NCBI GenBank assembly: GCA_910583615.1 | Contig: CAJTXP010000030.1 | Coordinates: 1-50,552, forward strand | Source: an uncultured Lachnospiraceae bacterium | Lineage (GTDB): Bacteria; Bacillota; Clostridia; Lachnospirales; Lachnospiraceae | DNA: 50,552 nt | Direction: 5' to 3' | Shown: in pieces, positions 40,524 to 48,619 of the stretch | How positions within the stretch are numbered: position 1 is the stretch's first letter | How the letters are laid out: each line of letters begins with the position of its first letter | Program-made: the position numbers and the translations under genes | The notes under the pieces: model-generated | What the model was told of the DNA's origin: nothing | What the model saw: the letters and a program-made list of their open reading frames with translations, nothing else | Database searches by the model: none

Positions 40524-42551
40524 TCAGTAGGTGATCCGGCGGCTCATGTTTTCGTAGAAAGTCCAGTCTTCGGAGTCAAAAGTCAGGCCATCGAAGAGCG
40601 CGGTCTGTCCGTCCAGAGTCTGCAGATGCTTTTTCAGGCTCTGGAGCGTCTTCTTCGCTTCCGGCATCCGGTTCTTCCGTTCAAAAGCATACTGTTCCAG
40701 CTCGACGGCAATGCCGATGCATGTGAGGGTCAGGCTGTCTCTGCCGAAGCAGGCGTCGCATGCCCTGGCATAGTATTTCCGCGCGGCGCGGGTATTGCCG
40801 GACCAGGCGAGGCAGGACGCGGTCTTCCACATGCAGATTTCAAAGGGGTGGTTTACGTCCGTCCGTTCCTGAAGCCGGGGCAGGATGTCCGTCTGGGACA
40901 GACAGGTATACATGGTCTCCGCCTGCGGCCATCCGGCTCTCTGCCCCTCTGCCATCAGACGGATGTAAGCCATCAGCAGATAGTCATCCTGACGGGGCGC
41001 AGAAGCGATGGAAGAGATCAGGGCCTTCGCATCGGCAGCTTCCATGCCTGCGGCACGCAAAAGCCAGCGGAAAGCCGGTTCATACTGCCCTGCTTCGGTC
41101 TCCAGATGGACCCGGTACAGATACTGGCGTCGCTTTTCATTTTCTGAATCAAACTCTTCGATGGCGCGGTCGGAATCCGCACAGGCAGATGAATAATATT
41201 CCGGATGATGCCGGAGGAGAAAGCCTTTGATCTGCACGCGGGTACCAAGAGCCTTTGCCAGCTCCACGAACCGGATCGGCCGGTCGCCGTCGCTGGTCAG
41301 TTCCAGGGCTTCCCGAACATTTTCGCAGCGTGCCACCAGCTGATCGCACTGGGTCAGAGCTTCCTGAAAATCAAACCGGTTGATACGGGTGATGATCTTT
41401 CGGAGGAGATAGCGCATCCGGTAGGCGACGCTGTCCCAGTCATAAGGGAGTTTTGCCATCTCCTGGTCACACAGATTTTCGCATTCCAGGGAAGCGGCTA
41501 CATTGCCCTGATGGGTGTAGACGGTATCCAGGTAGAAGCACAGGTCGACGGACAGGCGGTCTGCGATTTCCTGACTCCATTTCTGCGGGATCTTCTGAAG
41601 AACCGGGAGAAAATACTGCCGGAGGCTGGTGAGTAATCGCAGACAGGCGTCGTAATCCCGGCTGACCCGGAGCTGATGGTCGATGAGTGCGGAGATAAAC
41701 CGGTACTGAAGATCCATATCGTAGAAAGGCATGCTCTCCAGGCGTGCATAGACCGTGGGCATGTATTTGTCCAGAAGGGTCTTTCGACCGCTCTGGCACA
41801 GCACTGCCACTGCCTCGCCCAGCCGGTTTTCCGTCATGGCTTTTAAAAATTCGCTTTCCACGGACATCTCGAACACCGGCCACCGGAGCGTTTTTTCTTT
41901 ATCTTCGTAAATCCGGTTGATAAAATCGGACTGGGCCGGGTTCTTCCGGAACTTGGTGTTCCGGGTCAGGAAGGTATTGCAGACGATATCCGCCAGCATG
42001 AGACGCTTGTCCGTATGCGCGGAGGCGGTCTGAAGCGTCCAGTCTGTTTCCGGGACGGATTCCCGGAGTCCGGCCATGATGATGCGCTCCTTCAGACGCT
42101 GGACGTAGTGATCCGGCGGGACCAGATTGCTGCGGTCGCGCTCGTGTTTTTTCTTCCGGTCGATGATCCGGTTGGCAATGAGGATCTTCAGGCTGATGTC
42201 GCCGTATTCGCTCTTCAGGCATTTGATGAGCTTGATCAGTCCCTCTGCCATCATGTTCTGGTAGGTCAGGTTGTGGTCCAGCACCAGGATGCATTCCTCG
42301 TTCTGGAAAAGGACGAAACGGGCGTCGGTTTCCGCCAGTTTCTGAAACCGGGCAAACTGCAGATCCGGATTTGTCTCCTCGGTGCTGTGAAAGTAATTCT
42401 CATGGATGATGCTCCCCACCCGGGACATGGGAAAGGTCCCGCTCTCGACAAAAAGCCCGCCGATATGAGACACACTCATACCTCTGCGGACTTTTTGCCT
42501 GTCATTATCAAATTCGCCGGATTCATCCAGCCATAACTCAAAACGTTTCAT
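40524..42551 (-). CDS. DUF3800-like RNase H-fold protein with C-terminal helical repeats
   Basis: 675 residues from ATG 42551 (CAGGAA upstream; the frame start at 42593 overlaps the promoter). Residues 1-200 look like DUF3800, an RNase H-like fold: ELWLDESGEF (D9, E10) at the start, ILVLDHNLTYQNMMAEGLIK, IANRIIDRKKK, and the closing TDKRLMLADIVCNTFL (D181, D188) typical of the group. The remaining ~470 residues are alpha-helical with TPR-like pairs (CASCLAWSGNTRAARKYYAR region: W-x-G-x-x-x-A-x-x-Y-x-x-A). It could sense or cut nucleic acid and dock on the membrane partner encoded next. First gene of the operon. Confidence 0.72.
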   Translation of the reverse strand: MKRFELWLDESGEFDNDRQKVRRGMSVSHIGGLFVESGTFPMSRVGSIIHENYFHSTEETNPDLQFARFQKLAETDARFVLFQNEECILVLDHNLTYQNMMAEGLIKLIKCLKSEYGDISLKILIANRIIDRKKKHERDRSNLVPPDHYVQRLKERIIMAGLRESVPETDWTLQTASAHTDKRLMLADIVCNTFLTRNTKFRKNPAQSDFINRIYEDKEKTLRWPVFEMSVESEFLKAMTENRLGEAVAVLCQSGRKTLLDKYMPTVYARLESMPFYDMDLQYRFISALIDHQLRVSRDYDACLRLLTSLRQYFLPVLQKIPQKWSQEIADRLSVDLCFYLDTVYTHQGNVAASLECENLCDQEMAKLPYDWDSVAYRMRYLLRKIITRINRFDFQEALTQCDQLVARCENVREALELTSDGDRPIRFVELAKALGTRVQIKGFLLRHHPEYYSSACADSDRAIEEFDSENEKRRQYLYRVHLETEAGQYEPAFRWLLRAAGMEAADAKALISSIASAPRQDDYLLMAYIRLMAEGQRAGWPQAETMYTCLSQTDILPRLQERTDVNHPFEICMWKTASCLAWSGNTRAARKYYARACDACFGRDSLTLTCIGIAVELEQYAFERKNRMPEAKKTLQSLKKHLQTLDGQTALFDGLTFDSEDWTFYENMSRRITY

Positions 42552-42591
42552 TGGTATTTCCTGCTTTCTTCTGTGTGTGATCTTAAAATCC

Positions 42592-42600
42592 ATTATAGCA
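42592..42600 (-). promoter_or_regulatory. Extended -10 promoter of the DUF3800-HEPN operon
   Basis: On the minus strand TGCTATAAT (42600-42592); the -35 position (TGTCCA) is poor. It lies 41 bp before ATG 42551 and between hicB and this operon, so the pair can be expressed without hicAB. Confidence 0.6.
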
Positions 42601-42668
42601 CAGCGTACAGGTGTTGGACACAGGTTTTTGGAAAACAGACGGATCTGGATTTCCTGTCTGCGTGATTG

Positions 42669-43064
42669 TTATATCTTGATTTTAGAAAGGAGTGCCTCCT
42701 GTAAAATCTGGGAAAAATTCAGATTCATGGAGACGGCGGCTTCGTTCAGCCATTCTGGAATAGTGAGCGTTTTTTTGACTGCTTTATTATTGTACATTTT
42801 TCTATAGGCGAGGGTGTCACAAACTACAAAATTGATGAATTCTTTATCTGACAGAAAAAAATCAGATTCTTTTGATGGAGGAGGAATCTCCCGTCCGTCT
42901 TTTTCGTATCCATAAAGAACAAGAGCCAGAACGTCTTCTGCCATTGTCAGCCCGTCGATCATATCATCTCCGCAGGTGAAGCAGCCTTCCAGATCAGGAA
43001 AACGAATGGAGAATCCGCCGTCGCTTTCAGGGGTGAAAATCGCAGGATAAGCATATTTTGCCAT
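42669..43064 (-). CDS. hicB: HicB-family antitoxin
   Basis: 131 residues. The N-terminal HicB fold has YPAIFTPESDGGFSIRFPDL and EGCFTCGDDMIDGLTMAEDV; the C-terminus has a ribbon/helix DNA-binding part (KKTLTIPEWLNEAAVSMNLN). It neutralises HicA and represses the operon. It follows hicA by 46 bp on the same strand. Sequence and size match Firmicute HicB proteins. Confidence 0.92.
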   Translation of the reverse strand: MAKYAYPAIFTPESDGGFSIRFPDLEGCFTCGDDMIDGLTMAEDVLALVLYGYEKDGREIPPPSKESDFFLSDKEFINFVVCDTLAYRKMYNNKAVKKTLTIPEWLNEAAVSMNLNFSQILQEALLSKIKI

Positions 43065-43110
43065 AATAAAAACCCTCTTTCTTTTTTATCATCTAAAACT
43101 AAGGAAAGAA

Positions 43111-43293
43111 TTATTGAACTCCCGCACTTGACAGGATGCTTCCGGCGGTTCCGGATTTTATTTCATCCTTATGTCTGGGAACAGAAAACTGTCTGCCGGT
43201 TGCCGGACTGAACCAGATATCATGACGTTTGCCATGTCGTATGAGGCAGCAACCGTTTTTCTTCAGTATTTTTAACAGCTCTGGGGTCTTCAT
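43111..43293 (-). CDS. hicA: HicA-family mRNA interferase toxin
   Basis: 60 residues from ATG 43293 (AAGGAG 5 bp upstream); the longer start at 43308 covers the ribosome site. The dsRBD-like fold reads TPELLKILKKNGCCLIRHGK, then RHDIWFSPATGRQFSVPRH; H24 in GKRHDIW corresponds to the catalytic His. It cuts mRNA on ribosomes when not bound by HicB. Toxin-first order, as usual for hicAB. Confidence 0.92.
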   Translation of the reverse strand: MKTPELLKILKKNGCCLIRHGKRHDIWFSPATGRQFSVPRHKDEIKSGTAGSILSSAGVQ

Positions 43294-43313
43294 ACATACT
43301 CCTTTCAACTAAA

Positions 43314-43356
43314 ATTATAATACGTATAAACACGTCTGTCAACTTGCTTTTGACAG
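43314..43356 (-). promoter_or_regulatory. Consensus hicAB promoter with operator-like dyad
   Basis: On the minus strand TTGACA (43342-43337), exactly 17 bp, TATAAT (43319-43314). CTGTCAA (43336-43342) and TTGACAG (43350-43356) form an inverted repeat that covers the -35, a likely HicB operator. Confidence 0.85.
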
Positions 43357-43380
43357 GGGACATTCTTACTGTCAGTATCG

Positions 43381-43497
43381 GTTACCTTTCACGGGGGGAT
43401 GCGCCCTGGGCCTGTGTGCTCTGCGCTCGTATGGAGTGTATCGGACAAAACGGTTCCGCTGTCCGCTCCAGTCCACACAGCGCTGCAGAGCAGTGGA
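43381..43497. repeat. Palindromic element copy C (short form)
   Basis: It opens with GTTACCTTTCACGG (43380-43393), then TGCGCCCTGGGCC, the left arm TGCTCTGCGCTCGTATGGAG, TATCGGACAAAACGG, and the right arm GTCCGCTCCAGTCCACACAG with CGCTGCAGAGCA. The inner loop of copies A, B and D is absent. Within the 458-bp gap 43294-43751 the remainder holds only the promoter below. Confidence 0.75.
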
Positions 43498-43627
43498 TAT
43501 TCAAAATCCTGCGCAGTATTATTTACAAAGAATTTAACGGATGGTAAAATGATTGGTATTATTCAACAAAAGTCAGGAAAAATATGACATTTCTCAAGGT
43601 ATGAGGCCGCTTGCGGGATTATGTTTT

Positions 43628-43636
43628 TGCTATAAT
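43628..43636 (+). promoter_or_regulatory. Extended -10 promoter of the exported repeat protein
   Basis: TGCTATAAT (43628-43636) with no good -35; leader about 110 nt to TTG 43752. Confidence 0.5.
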
Positions 43637-43751
43637 AGAATTAGACTGGCCGGAAAATGCTCTGTAAGGGAAAAGAAATCTGTGTGAATGGGGGTTTTGC
43701 CTTTACTTCCGGGCAGTGATTCATAAATTGAAAGAAGTGGAGGAAGAAGAA

Positions 43752-46700
43752 TTGAGAAACAGCAAAAACAGGAAGCTTCTCTGTCTGCTGCTGACAGCAG
43801 CCATGCTGGTACAGCCTATGGCGGTATCCGCATCGGCTGAGGAGCCAGTGGCGGAGCAGGCGGATCTGCAGGACGATGAGATGTCCGGCGATCTGATGGA
43901 GATGCCGTCCGGGGCGCCGGCTGAGGATCAGACGGATCAGGAGGACGCCGAAGAAGCGGCGGAGCAGGTGGATATGGAATCTGAAGAGCCGGTTACGGAC
44001 GTGGCCGGGCAGACGGATGCCGAAGCGGCGGACCTGGATGCCTCAGAGTCTGAAGAAACGGTTGAGGACCAGACGGAGCAGACGGACGCAGAAGAGACGG
44101 CAGATCCGGAGGATGCAGAGTCTGAAGAGCCGGTAGTAGATCAGAACGGGCAGACGGATGCAGAAGAAGCAGCAGATCCGGAGGATGCAGAGCCGGAAGA
44201 ACCCGCTGCGGATCCGGCAGACAGTGAGGCGGTTTCAGACGGGGCCGAAACGCCGGAACCGGCAGCAGAGGAAGAGACGGTATCGGAAGAGAAAACGCCC
44301 GCTCTTCATAACGGCGAGGCGGTGATCCCGGCAGGCAGCGACGCAGCGGCGGTAAAGCTTCTTCTGGCGGACGCTCTGCTTGACAGTCCGGAGGACTTCA
44401 CAGAAGAAGAACTGCTGGCGTTGGACTGGCAGTATTACTGTGAGGGCAGGACGAAGATCGGGACCTGGGGCAACAGAAGCTGGGGTTCGGTCGAAGGCTT
44501 TACGACGGAGACCGGAAAGCTGATCAAGACTCAGTATATGCATCCGGCGCTTGCCGATAACGAAGACGGAGAATATCAGGTTCGCCTTGCAGGCGCGGAT
44601 GCGGAAGTCACATTGAGCAAAAAAGCCGTACTGGATTCCGGTATCCTGCTGAGGGAAGGAACTTCGGTAAGCCTTCCGTGGACGGAAGAAGGAACCGTGG
44701 ACTACGGGCAGCTGAAAACGGATATCTTCCAGGCAGCGGTTGCAGAGACGACTCCGGAACTGACGCCGGAGGATATGGACATTACATATTATGCAACAGC
44801 CAAAACCGGCAGCGTGGGAAGCATGGGCAAAAACTGGGCGCCGCTTGGCGGCGGCAAAGTATCCGGTCTGGAATACCCGGCGATCTCTGCCGGCGAGCAT
44901 CAGGTTCGTTTTTCCTGGAGCGGAGACGGCACTTATGCGGCTTTCCAGGCAGAGACCACGATCACGGTCAACGACCGGGCGGAAGCTCCTTATGTACGAA
45001 GAGAGCCCGCCGACAATGTAAAGCTGACGGTGAAAGAGGACCTGACGGTGGATTATGACCTGCTGAAGGAAGCGGTCTTCGATGCAGTCATCGCAGAGTC
45101 CGAAGTACTGACAAAAGAGAATGTATCCATCGAATATTATGCAACTGCAAAGTCCGGCAGCGTGGGAAGCCTTGGTAAAGGCTGGGCACCGCTTGGCGGC
45201 GGCAAAGTATCCGGTCTGGAATATCCCGGTATCCCTGCCGGTGTACAGACGGTCCGGATCTCATGGCCCGGCAGCAGGATCTATGCGCCCACGACTGTCC
45301 AGGCGGATGTGGAAGTACTGGACCGCGAACAGGTACAGTTTGAACTCCAGGAAGGGCCTTTTGAAGTGGGAATGGTCTTTACGGAAGAACAGGGCTATGA
45401 TTACGATGCGACGGCGAGGGCCATCTACGACGCAGTGATCGCTTCCGTCAGCCCGGAAGTACCTTATGAAACAGTCAAAGTGGAATATAACACAGATCTG
45501 ACCGGAATCACTCATATCAGCTACAAACCGCTGAATGAGAAAGACGCAACCGGGCTGGTCAGATTTAAGGACGGCACATGGGAGATCCGTATCTCCTGCG
45601 GCGACACGGTGGAATACCGCGGCAATTCCGTTACGATGTATGTGACTGTCATTGACAATCGGATCGTCAGCAGCGTGTCTGTGAGAGACGGCGCTTCGTT
45701 CACCTACCATATGGATCCCGCAGTTATGGAACAGGCGATCTTTGATCAGGCCATTGACTGGGAAAATTCGGAACTGCCGGCAAGGGAGACACTGGATCTG
45801 ACCGATTTCGAGATTCTGTACAAAGCGCAGATCGATGTTCTGGACAGCCGGTTTGACGCCGGAAAACTGAGCGGCCTGCTGGATAAGATCCCGGGGTTCG
45901 AAGGCATCGGCGGCAGCGTGGAAGAGATCGCAGGAAGCTTAAACGACAGCACCAAACGGTGGATGCCGGTGGAAGGCGGCGAGTATCTGGGGATTCCCTA
46001 TGCGCCCATGGGAGCAGGGCAGCATCAGATACAGATCGTTTATAAAGGAAATGCCGACTACCGTCCCTCCGAGGCGGCAGAGGGCGCAGTCACAGTCAAT
46101 AAGGCAAATGTAAAAGTCAGCGTTCACTCTGACAATATTTACGCAGACCAGACGCTGCCGGAAGGCTTTATCACAACAGATCCTGCAGATCAGTTTGACT
46201 TTTACACGATCTATGCCGGGGCGACCAGCAATGTGAATCTTGGCCTGTATCTGGATCTTCCGGATAAATTCGACAATAACCGGCTCATCAGGATTCTGGA
46301 TCCGGTGGTGGAGAAAATCACCGGCAGAAGCTTCAGCCAGATGATGCAGGATGGAATCACCGTGGGAGAGCTGCGCAAACTCTTTGACAGTACAGAGCTT
46401 CTGGAGCTTCTGGACAAAATCGGCGTGGATACCGGAGCGTTCGGACAGATTCTGAAGGTCGTCAATGCCATGCCCTCTGTCCTGGACGGCACCAGAATCG
46501 GCTTTGGCGCGCCCAATCGCGCTGGTCTGTACAGTGTGACCGTGATCACGGATAATAAAAATTACAATACGGGTGTCGGAGTCGGCGCGCTGCTGGTCCG
46601 GATGCGTTCCACCGGTGTGAAACTGAACTGGAATAAGGATCTGGGAAGCAAAATCAGCGCTGCAGACGCCAGAAACTTTGATTTCGGCGTGACGCTGTCC

Positions 46701-46892
46701 TGCAATGGAGACGTGACCGTCAGCCAGGACAACGTGCATTATCTGTATTCCGGATTTACCAGCAAATGGAAAGTTTACTCCAGCACGACGACTCCGCCGA
46801 CAGAGCCGGGACGTTATGTCATGACAGTAGTTACTCTGGGAGGAAATTATCAGGCGCTGCCGGTTACCCGGTCATTCCAGATTACAAAGTGA
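43752..46892 (+). CDS. Large exported acidic repeat protein
   Basis: 1046 residues from TTG 43752, chosen because GGAGG lies ~8 bp upstream and it puts a signal peptide at the very N-terminus (RNSKNRKLLCLLLTAAMLVQ, cleavage near ASAEE); the frame start at GTG 43716 has no such site. Residues ~35-190 are acidic low-complexity repeats (QTDAEEAADPEDAE; 72-bp DNA repeat 44079-44150 / 44151-44222). Then several ~110-residue beta-type repeats; two of them are near identical over GSVGSMGKNWAPLGGGKVSG and the equivalent 117 residues later. No LPxTG or S-layer motif is seen at the C-terminus (RSFQITK). Probably a surface or secreted adhesin-like protein. Confidence 0.82.
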   Translation: MRNSKNRKLLCLLLTAAMLVQPMAVSASAEEPVAEQADLQDDEMSGDLMEMPSGAPAEDQTDQEDAEEAAEQVDMESEEPVTDVAGQTDAEAADLDASESEETVEDQTEQTDAEETADPEDAESEEPVVDQNGQTDAEEAADPEDAEPEEPAADPADSEAVSDGAETPEPAAEEETVSEEKTPALHNGEAVIPAGSDAAAVKLLLADALLDSPEDFTEEELLALDWQYYCEGRTKIGTWGNRSWGSVEGFTTETGKLIKTQYMHPALADNEDGEYQVRLAGADAEVTLSKKAVLDSGILLREGTSVSLPWTEEGTVDYGQLKTDIFQAAVAETTPELTPEDMDITYYATAKTGSVGSMGKNWAPLGGGKVSGLEYPAISAGEHQVRFSWSGDGTYAAFQAETTITVNDRAEAPYVRREPADNVKLTVKEDLTVDYDLLKEAVFDAVIAESEVLTKENVSIEYYATAKSGSVGSLGKGWAPLGGGKVSGLEYPGIPAGVQTVRISWPGSRIYAPTTVQADVEVLDREQVQFELQEGPFEVGMVFTEEQGYDYDATARAIYDAVIASVSPEVPYETVKVEYNTDLTGITHISYKPLNEKDATGLVRFKDGTWEIRISCGDTVEYRGNSVTMYVTVIDNRIVSSVSVRDGASFTYHMDPAVMEQAIFDQAIDWENSELPARETLDLTDFEILYKAQIDVLDSRFDAGKLSGLLDKIPGFEGIGGSVEEIAGSLNDSTKRWMPVEGGEYLGIPYAPMGAGQHQIQIVYKGNADYRPSEAAEGAVTVNKANVKVSVHSDNIYADQTLPEGFITTDPADQFDFYTIYAGATSNVNLGLYLDLPDKFDNNRLIRILDPVVEKITGRSFSQMMQDGITVGELRKLFDSTELLELLDKIGVDTGAFGQILKVVNAMPSVLDGTRIGFGAPNRAGLYSVTVITDNKNYNTGVGVGALLVRMRSTGVKLNWNKDLGSKISAADARNFDFGVTLSCNGDVTVSQDNVHYLYSGFTSKWKVYSSTTTPPTEPGRYVMTVVTLGGNYQALPVTRSFQITK

Positions 46893-46910
46893 TCCTGAGG
46901 GAGGAAAGCC

Positions 46911-48170
46911 ATGGGTTCAAAAGTGTTGCGGATACGGATGCTTGGGGGATTTTCCATTTATTATGGGGAAGACCCGGTTGTCTTTAATAAGATGGGAAGT
47001 TCCAAATCCGTCCGTCTTCTGCAGATGCTTTTGCTGTCTCTGAAAAACGGGATATCCAAAAGCGAACTGATCGATAACCTGTATGGATGGAATGAAAAAC
47101 AGGATATGGCAAACGGTAATAAAAATCTGAACAACCTGATCTACCGCCTGAAAAAACAGCTGATCTCCAGCGGGCTTCCAGATGGGGAATATGTGGCGAT
47201 CAACGACGGTATGTGCAGTTTCCAGTGCAGCGTCAGCCTGGAGCTGGACACCCGGCTGTTTGAAGAGGCGGTGGAGAAGGCTCAAAAAATGTACCGGGGG
47301 GTAAAACGGGTTCAGCTTTTTTGCAGGGCGAATGAGCTGTACACGGGAGAACTGCTTCCTGCCAACCTGTCGGATGCGTGGTTTTACCATAAGAGCAATT
47401 ATTACAAGGAACTGTACCTGGAGACGATCCGGGAACTGGAACAGGAATACCTGAGAGAAAGAAACTATAAGAATCGTCTGCTGCTCTATTCCAGGGCGGC
47501 AGCGATCTATCCCTTTGAGAACTGGCAGACAAGCCTGATCCGGTGCAATCTGGAAATGTACCGTTACAAAGAGGCGCTGGATATTTATAATGAAACGATG
47601 GAGCTGTATGCCAGAGAGATGGGGACTCCGCCCATGAAAGAGATGCAGGAGTGCTTTGAGGAACTGCAGCTGGCGGATGAGAATCACAGGATGGATTCCG
47701 TGGATCCGGGAAGCTGGCGCAAGATGGACCGGGCGTTTATGATGCGGAGAAAAGAGATCCAGAAGGCGATCTTTCAGGAAGAAGAGAAGGCGGGAGCGTA
47801 TTACTGCACCTATCCCAGCTTTGTGGATTACTGCCGTCTGGTCGCGCGGGCAAAAGAGCGGAGCACGTTTCCGGCTCTCCTGATGTTCCTGACTTTAAGT
47901 CAGAAAGGAAAAAAGGAGAGCACAAGGCCCATAGACCTTCAGAAACAGATGCAGATCTTAAAGAGCGCCATCGGAGAGTCCCTGCGGACAGGAGACGCCT
48001 ATACCCGCTACGGAAACCGGCATTTTATCCTGATGCTGGTCAAAACGGAAAAGGAATACTGCAGTTCCATCTTCCAGCGGATCGAGACGGACTATATCCG
48101 AAAATCCGGAAGAGGAGAGCTGTGGTATTACGCAGATATGACGCAGGAACTGTCGGAAAGCGTCCTTTAG
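46911..48170 (+). CDS. BTAD (SARP-like) transcription regulator with GGDEF-like C-terminus
   Basis: 419 residues, GGGAGG before ATG. The N-terminus (LRIRMLGGFSIYYGEDPV, then SKSVRLLQMLLLSLKNG and LNNLIYRLKKQL) is an OmpR/SARP-type winged helix, followed by a bacterial transcriptional activation (BTAD) TPR domain (ELYTGELLPANLSDAWFYHK...YKEALDIYNETMELYAREMG). The C-terminal ~130 residues end with LRTGDAYTRYGNRHFILMLV, like the GGDEF-domain signature but without GGDEF, so no diguanylate cyclase activity is expected. It is 18 bp after the exported repeat protein gene and probably regulates it. Confidence 0.82.
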   Translation: MGSKVLRIRMLGGFSIYYGEDPVVFNKMGSSKSVRLLQMLLLSLKNGISKSELIDNLYGWNEKQDMANGNKNLNNLIYRLKKQLISSGLPDGEYVAINDGMCSFQCSVSLELDTRLFEEAVEKAQKMYRGVKRVQLFCRANELYTGELLPANLSDAWFYHKSNYYKELYLETIRELEQEYLRERNYKNRLLLYSRAAAIYPFENWQTSLIRCNLEMYRYKEALDIYNETMELYAREMGTPPMKEMQECFEELQLADENHRMDSVDPGSWRKMDRAFMMRRKEIQKAIFQEEEKAGAYYCTYPSFVDYCRLVARAKERSTFPALLMFLTLSQKGKKESTRPIDLQKQMQILKSAIGESLRTGDAYTRYGNRHFILMLVKTEKEYCSSIFQRIETDYIRKSGRGELWYYADMTQELSESVL

Positions 48171-48204
48171 CGCGTCCTCTGCTCCTGCCATTAACAGGAT
48201 CGTA

Positions 48205-48248
48205 AAACGCTGTACAGTTTTTATTTACAGGCTGTGCGGCGTTTTTTT
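48205..48248. terminator. Bidirectional terminator between convergent genes
   Basis: AAACGCTGTACAG (48205-48217) pairs along 13 bp with CTGTGCGGCGTTT (48232-48244), then T's to 48247. The minus-strand arm ends in TTTT too. It overlaps the last codons of the small minus-strand gene. Confidence 0.82.
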
Positions 48249-48619
48249 GCTGTTAATCCTTCCCTGATCTCAATCGCCTTTGCATAGACCAGATTCTTTT
48301 GATATTCCGGCAGTTCAAACTCTCTTTTACAGGCCAGATTTAAAATGTGGATGGAATTGTCAAGGAGTTTGTAAAAGTCGTTGATCGTGCCCTGAATGTC
48401 TCTTTCATTGAATTGACAGGCGGTTATTTTGAAATCACCATTGACTAAATACAGCTCATGAAATCCATGCTTATTCTCGTCTATACAGGTGATGTTGTCC
48501 AGATTCTCCGAATTGAATGCGCGGTTCCATTCTTTGATTGCGCTTTCCCGTTCCTCTAACAGTTCGGCTATTTTATGGTTCAGATCTGATAATTTTAATT
48601 CTGCTTCCTGTAAGGTCAT
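48221..48619 (-). CDS. Small unknown protein, partner of the AAA/PD-(D/E)XK gene
   Basis: 132 residues from ATG 48619 (GGGAGG upstream; ATGA overlap with the previous gene's stop, which decides the start). An N-terminal coiled coil (ELKLSDLNHKIAELLEERES), then a mixed region with HGFHELYLVNGDFKITACQF and a helical C-terminus. I recognise no family. The overlap implies strict co-translation with the large AAA protein; it could be an immunity, adaptor or regulatory partner. Confidence 0.65.
   Translation of the reverse strand: MTLQEAELKLSDLNHKIAELLEERESAIKEWNRAFNSENLDNITCIDENKHGFHELYLVNGDFKITACQFNERDIQGTINDFYKLLDNSIHILNLACKREFELPEYQKNLVYAKAIEIREGLTAKKRRTACK

Noticed and set aside
43381..43497. 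CRISPR repeat or tRNA in the GC-rich palindromic elements
   Set aside because: Copies are dispersed, not in a spaced array; there is no cloverleaf or T-loop sequence. They are long hairpins.
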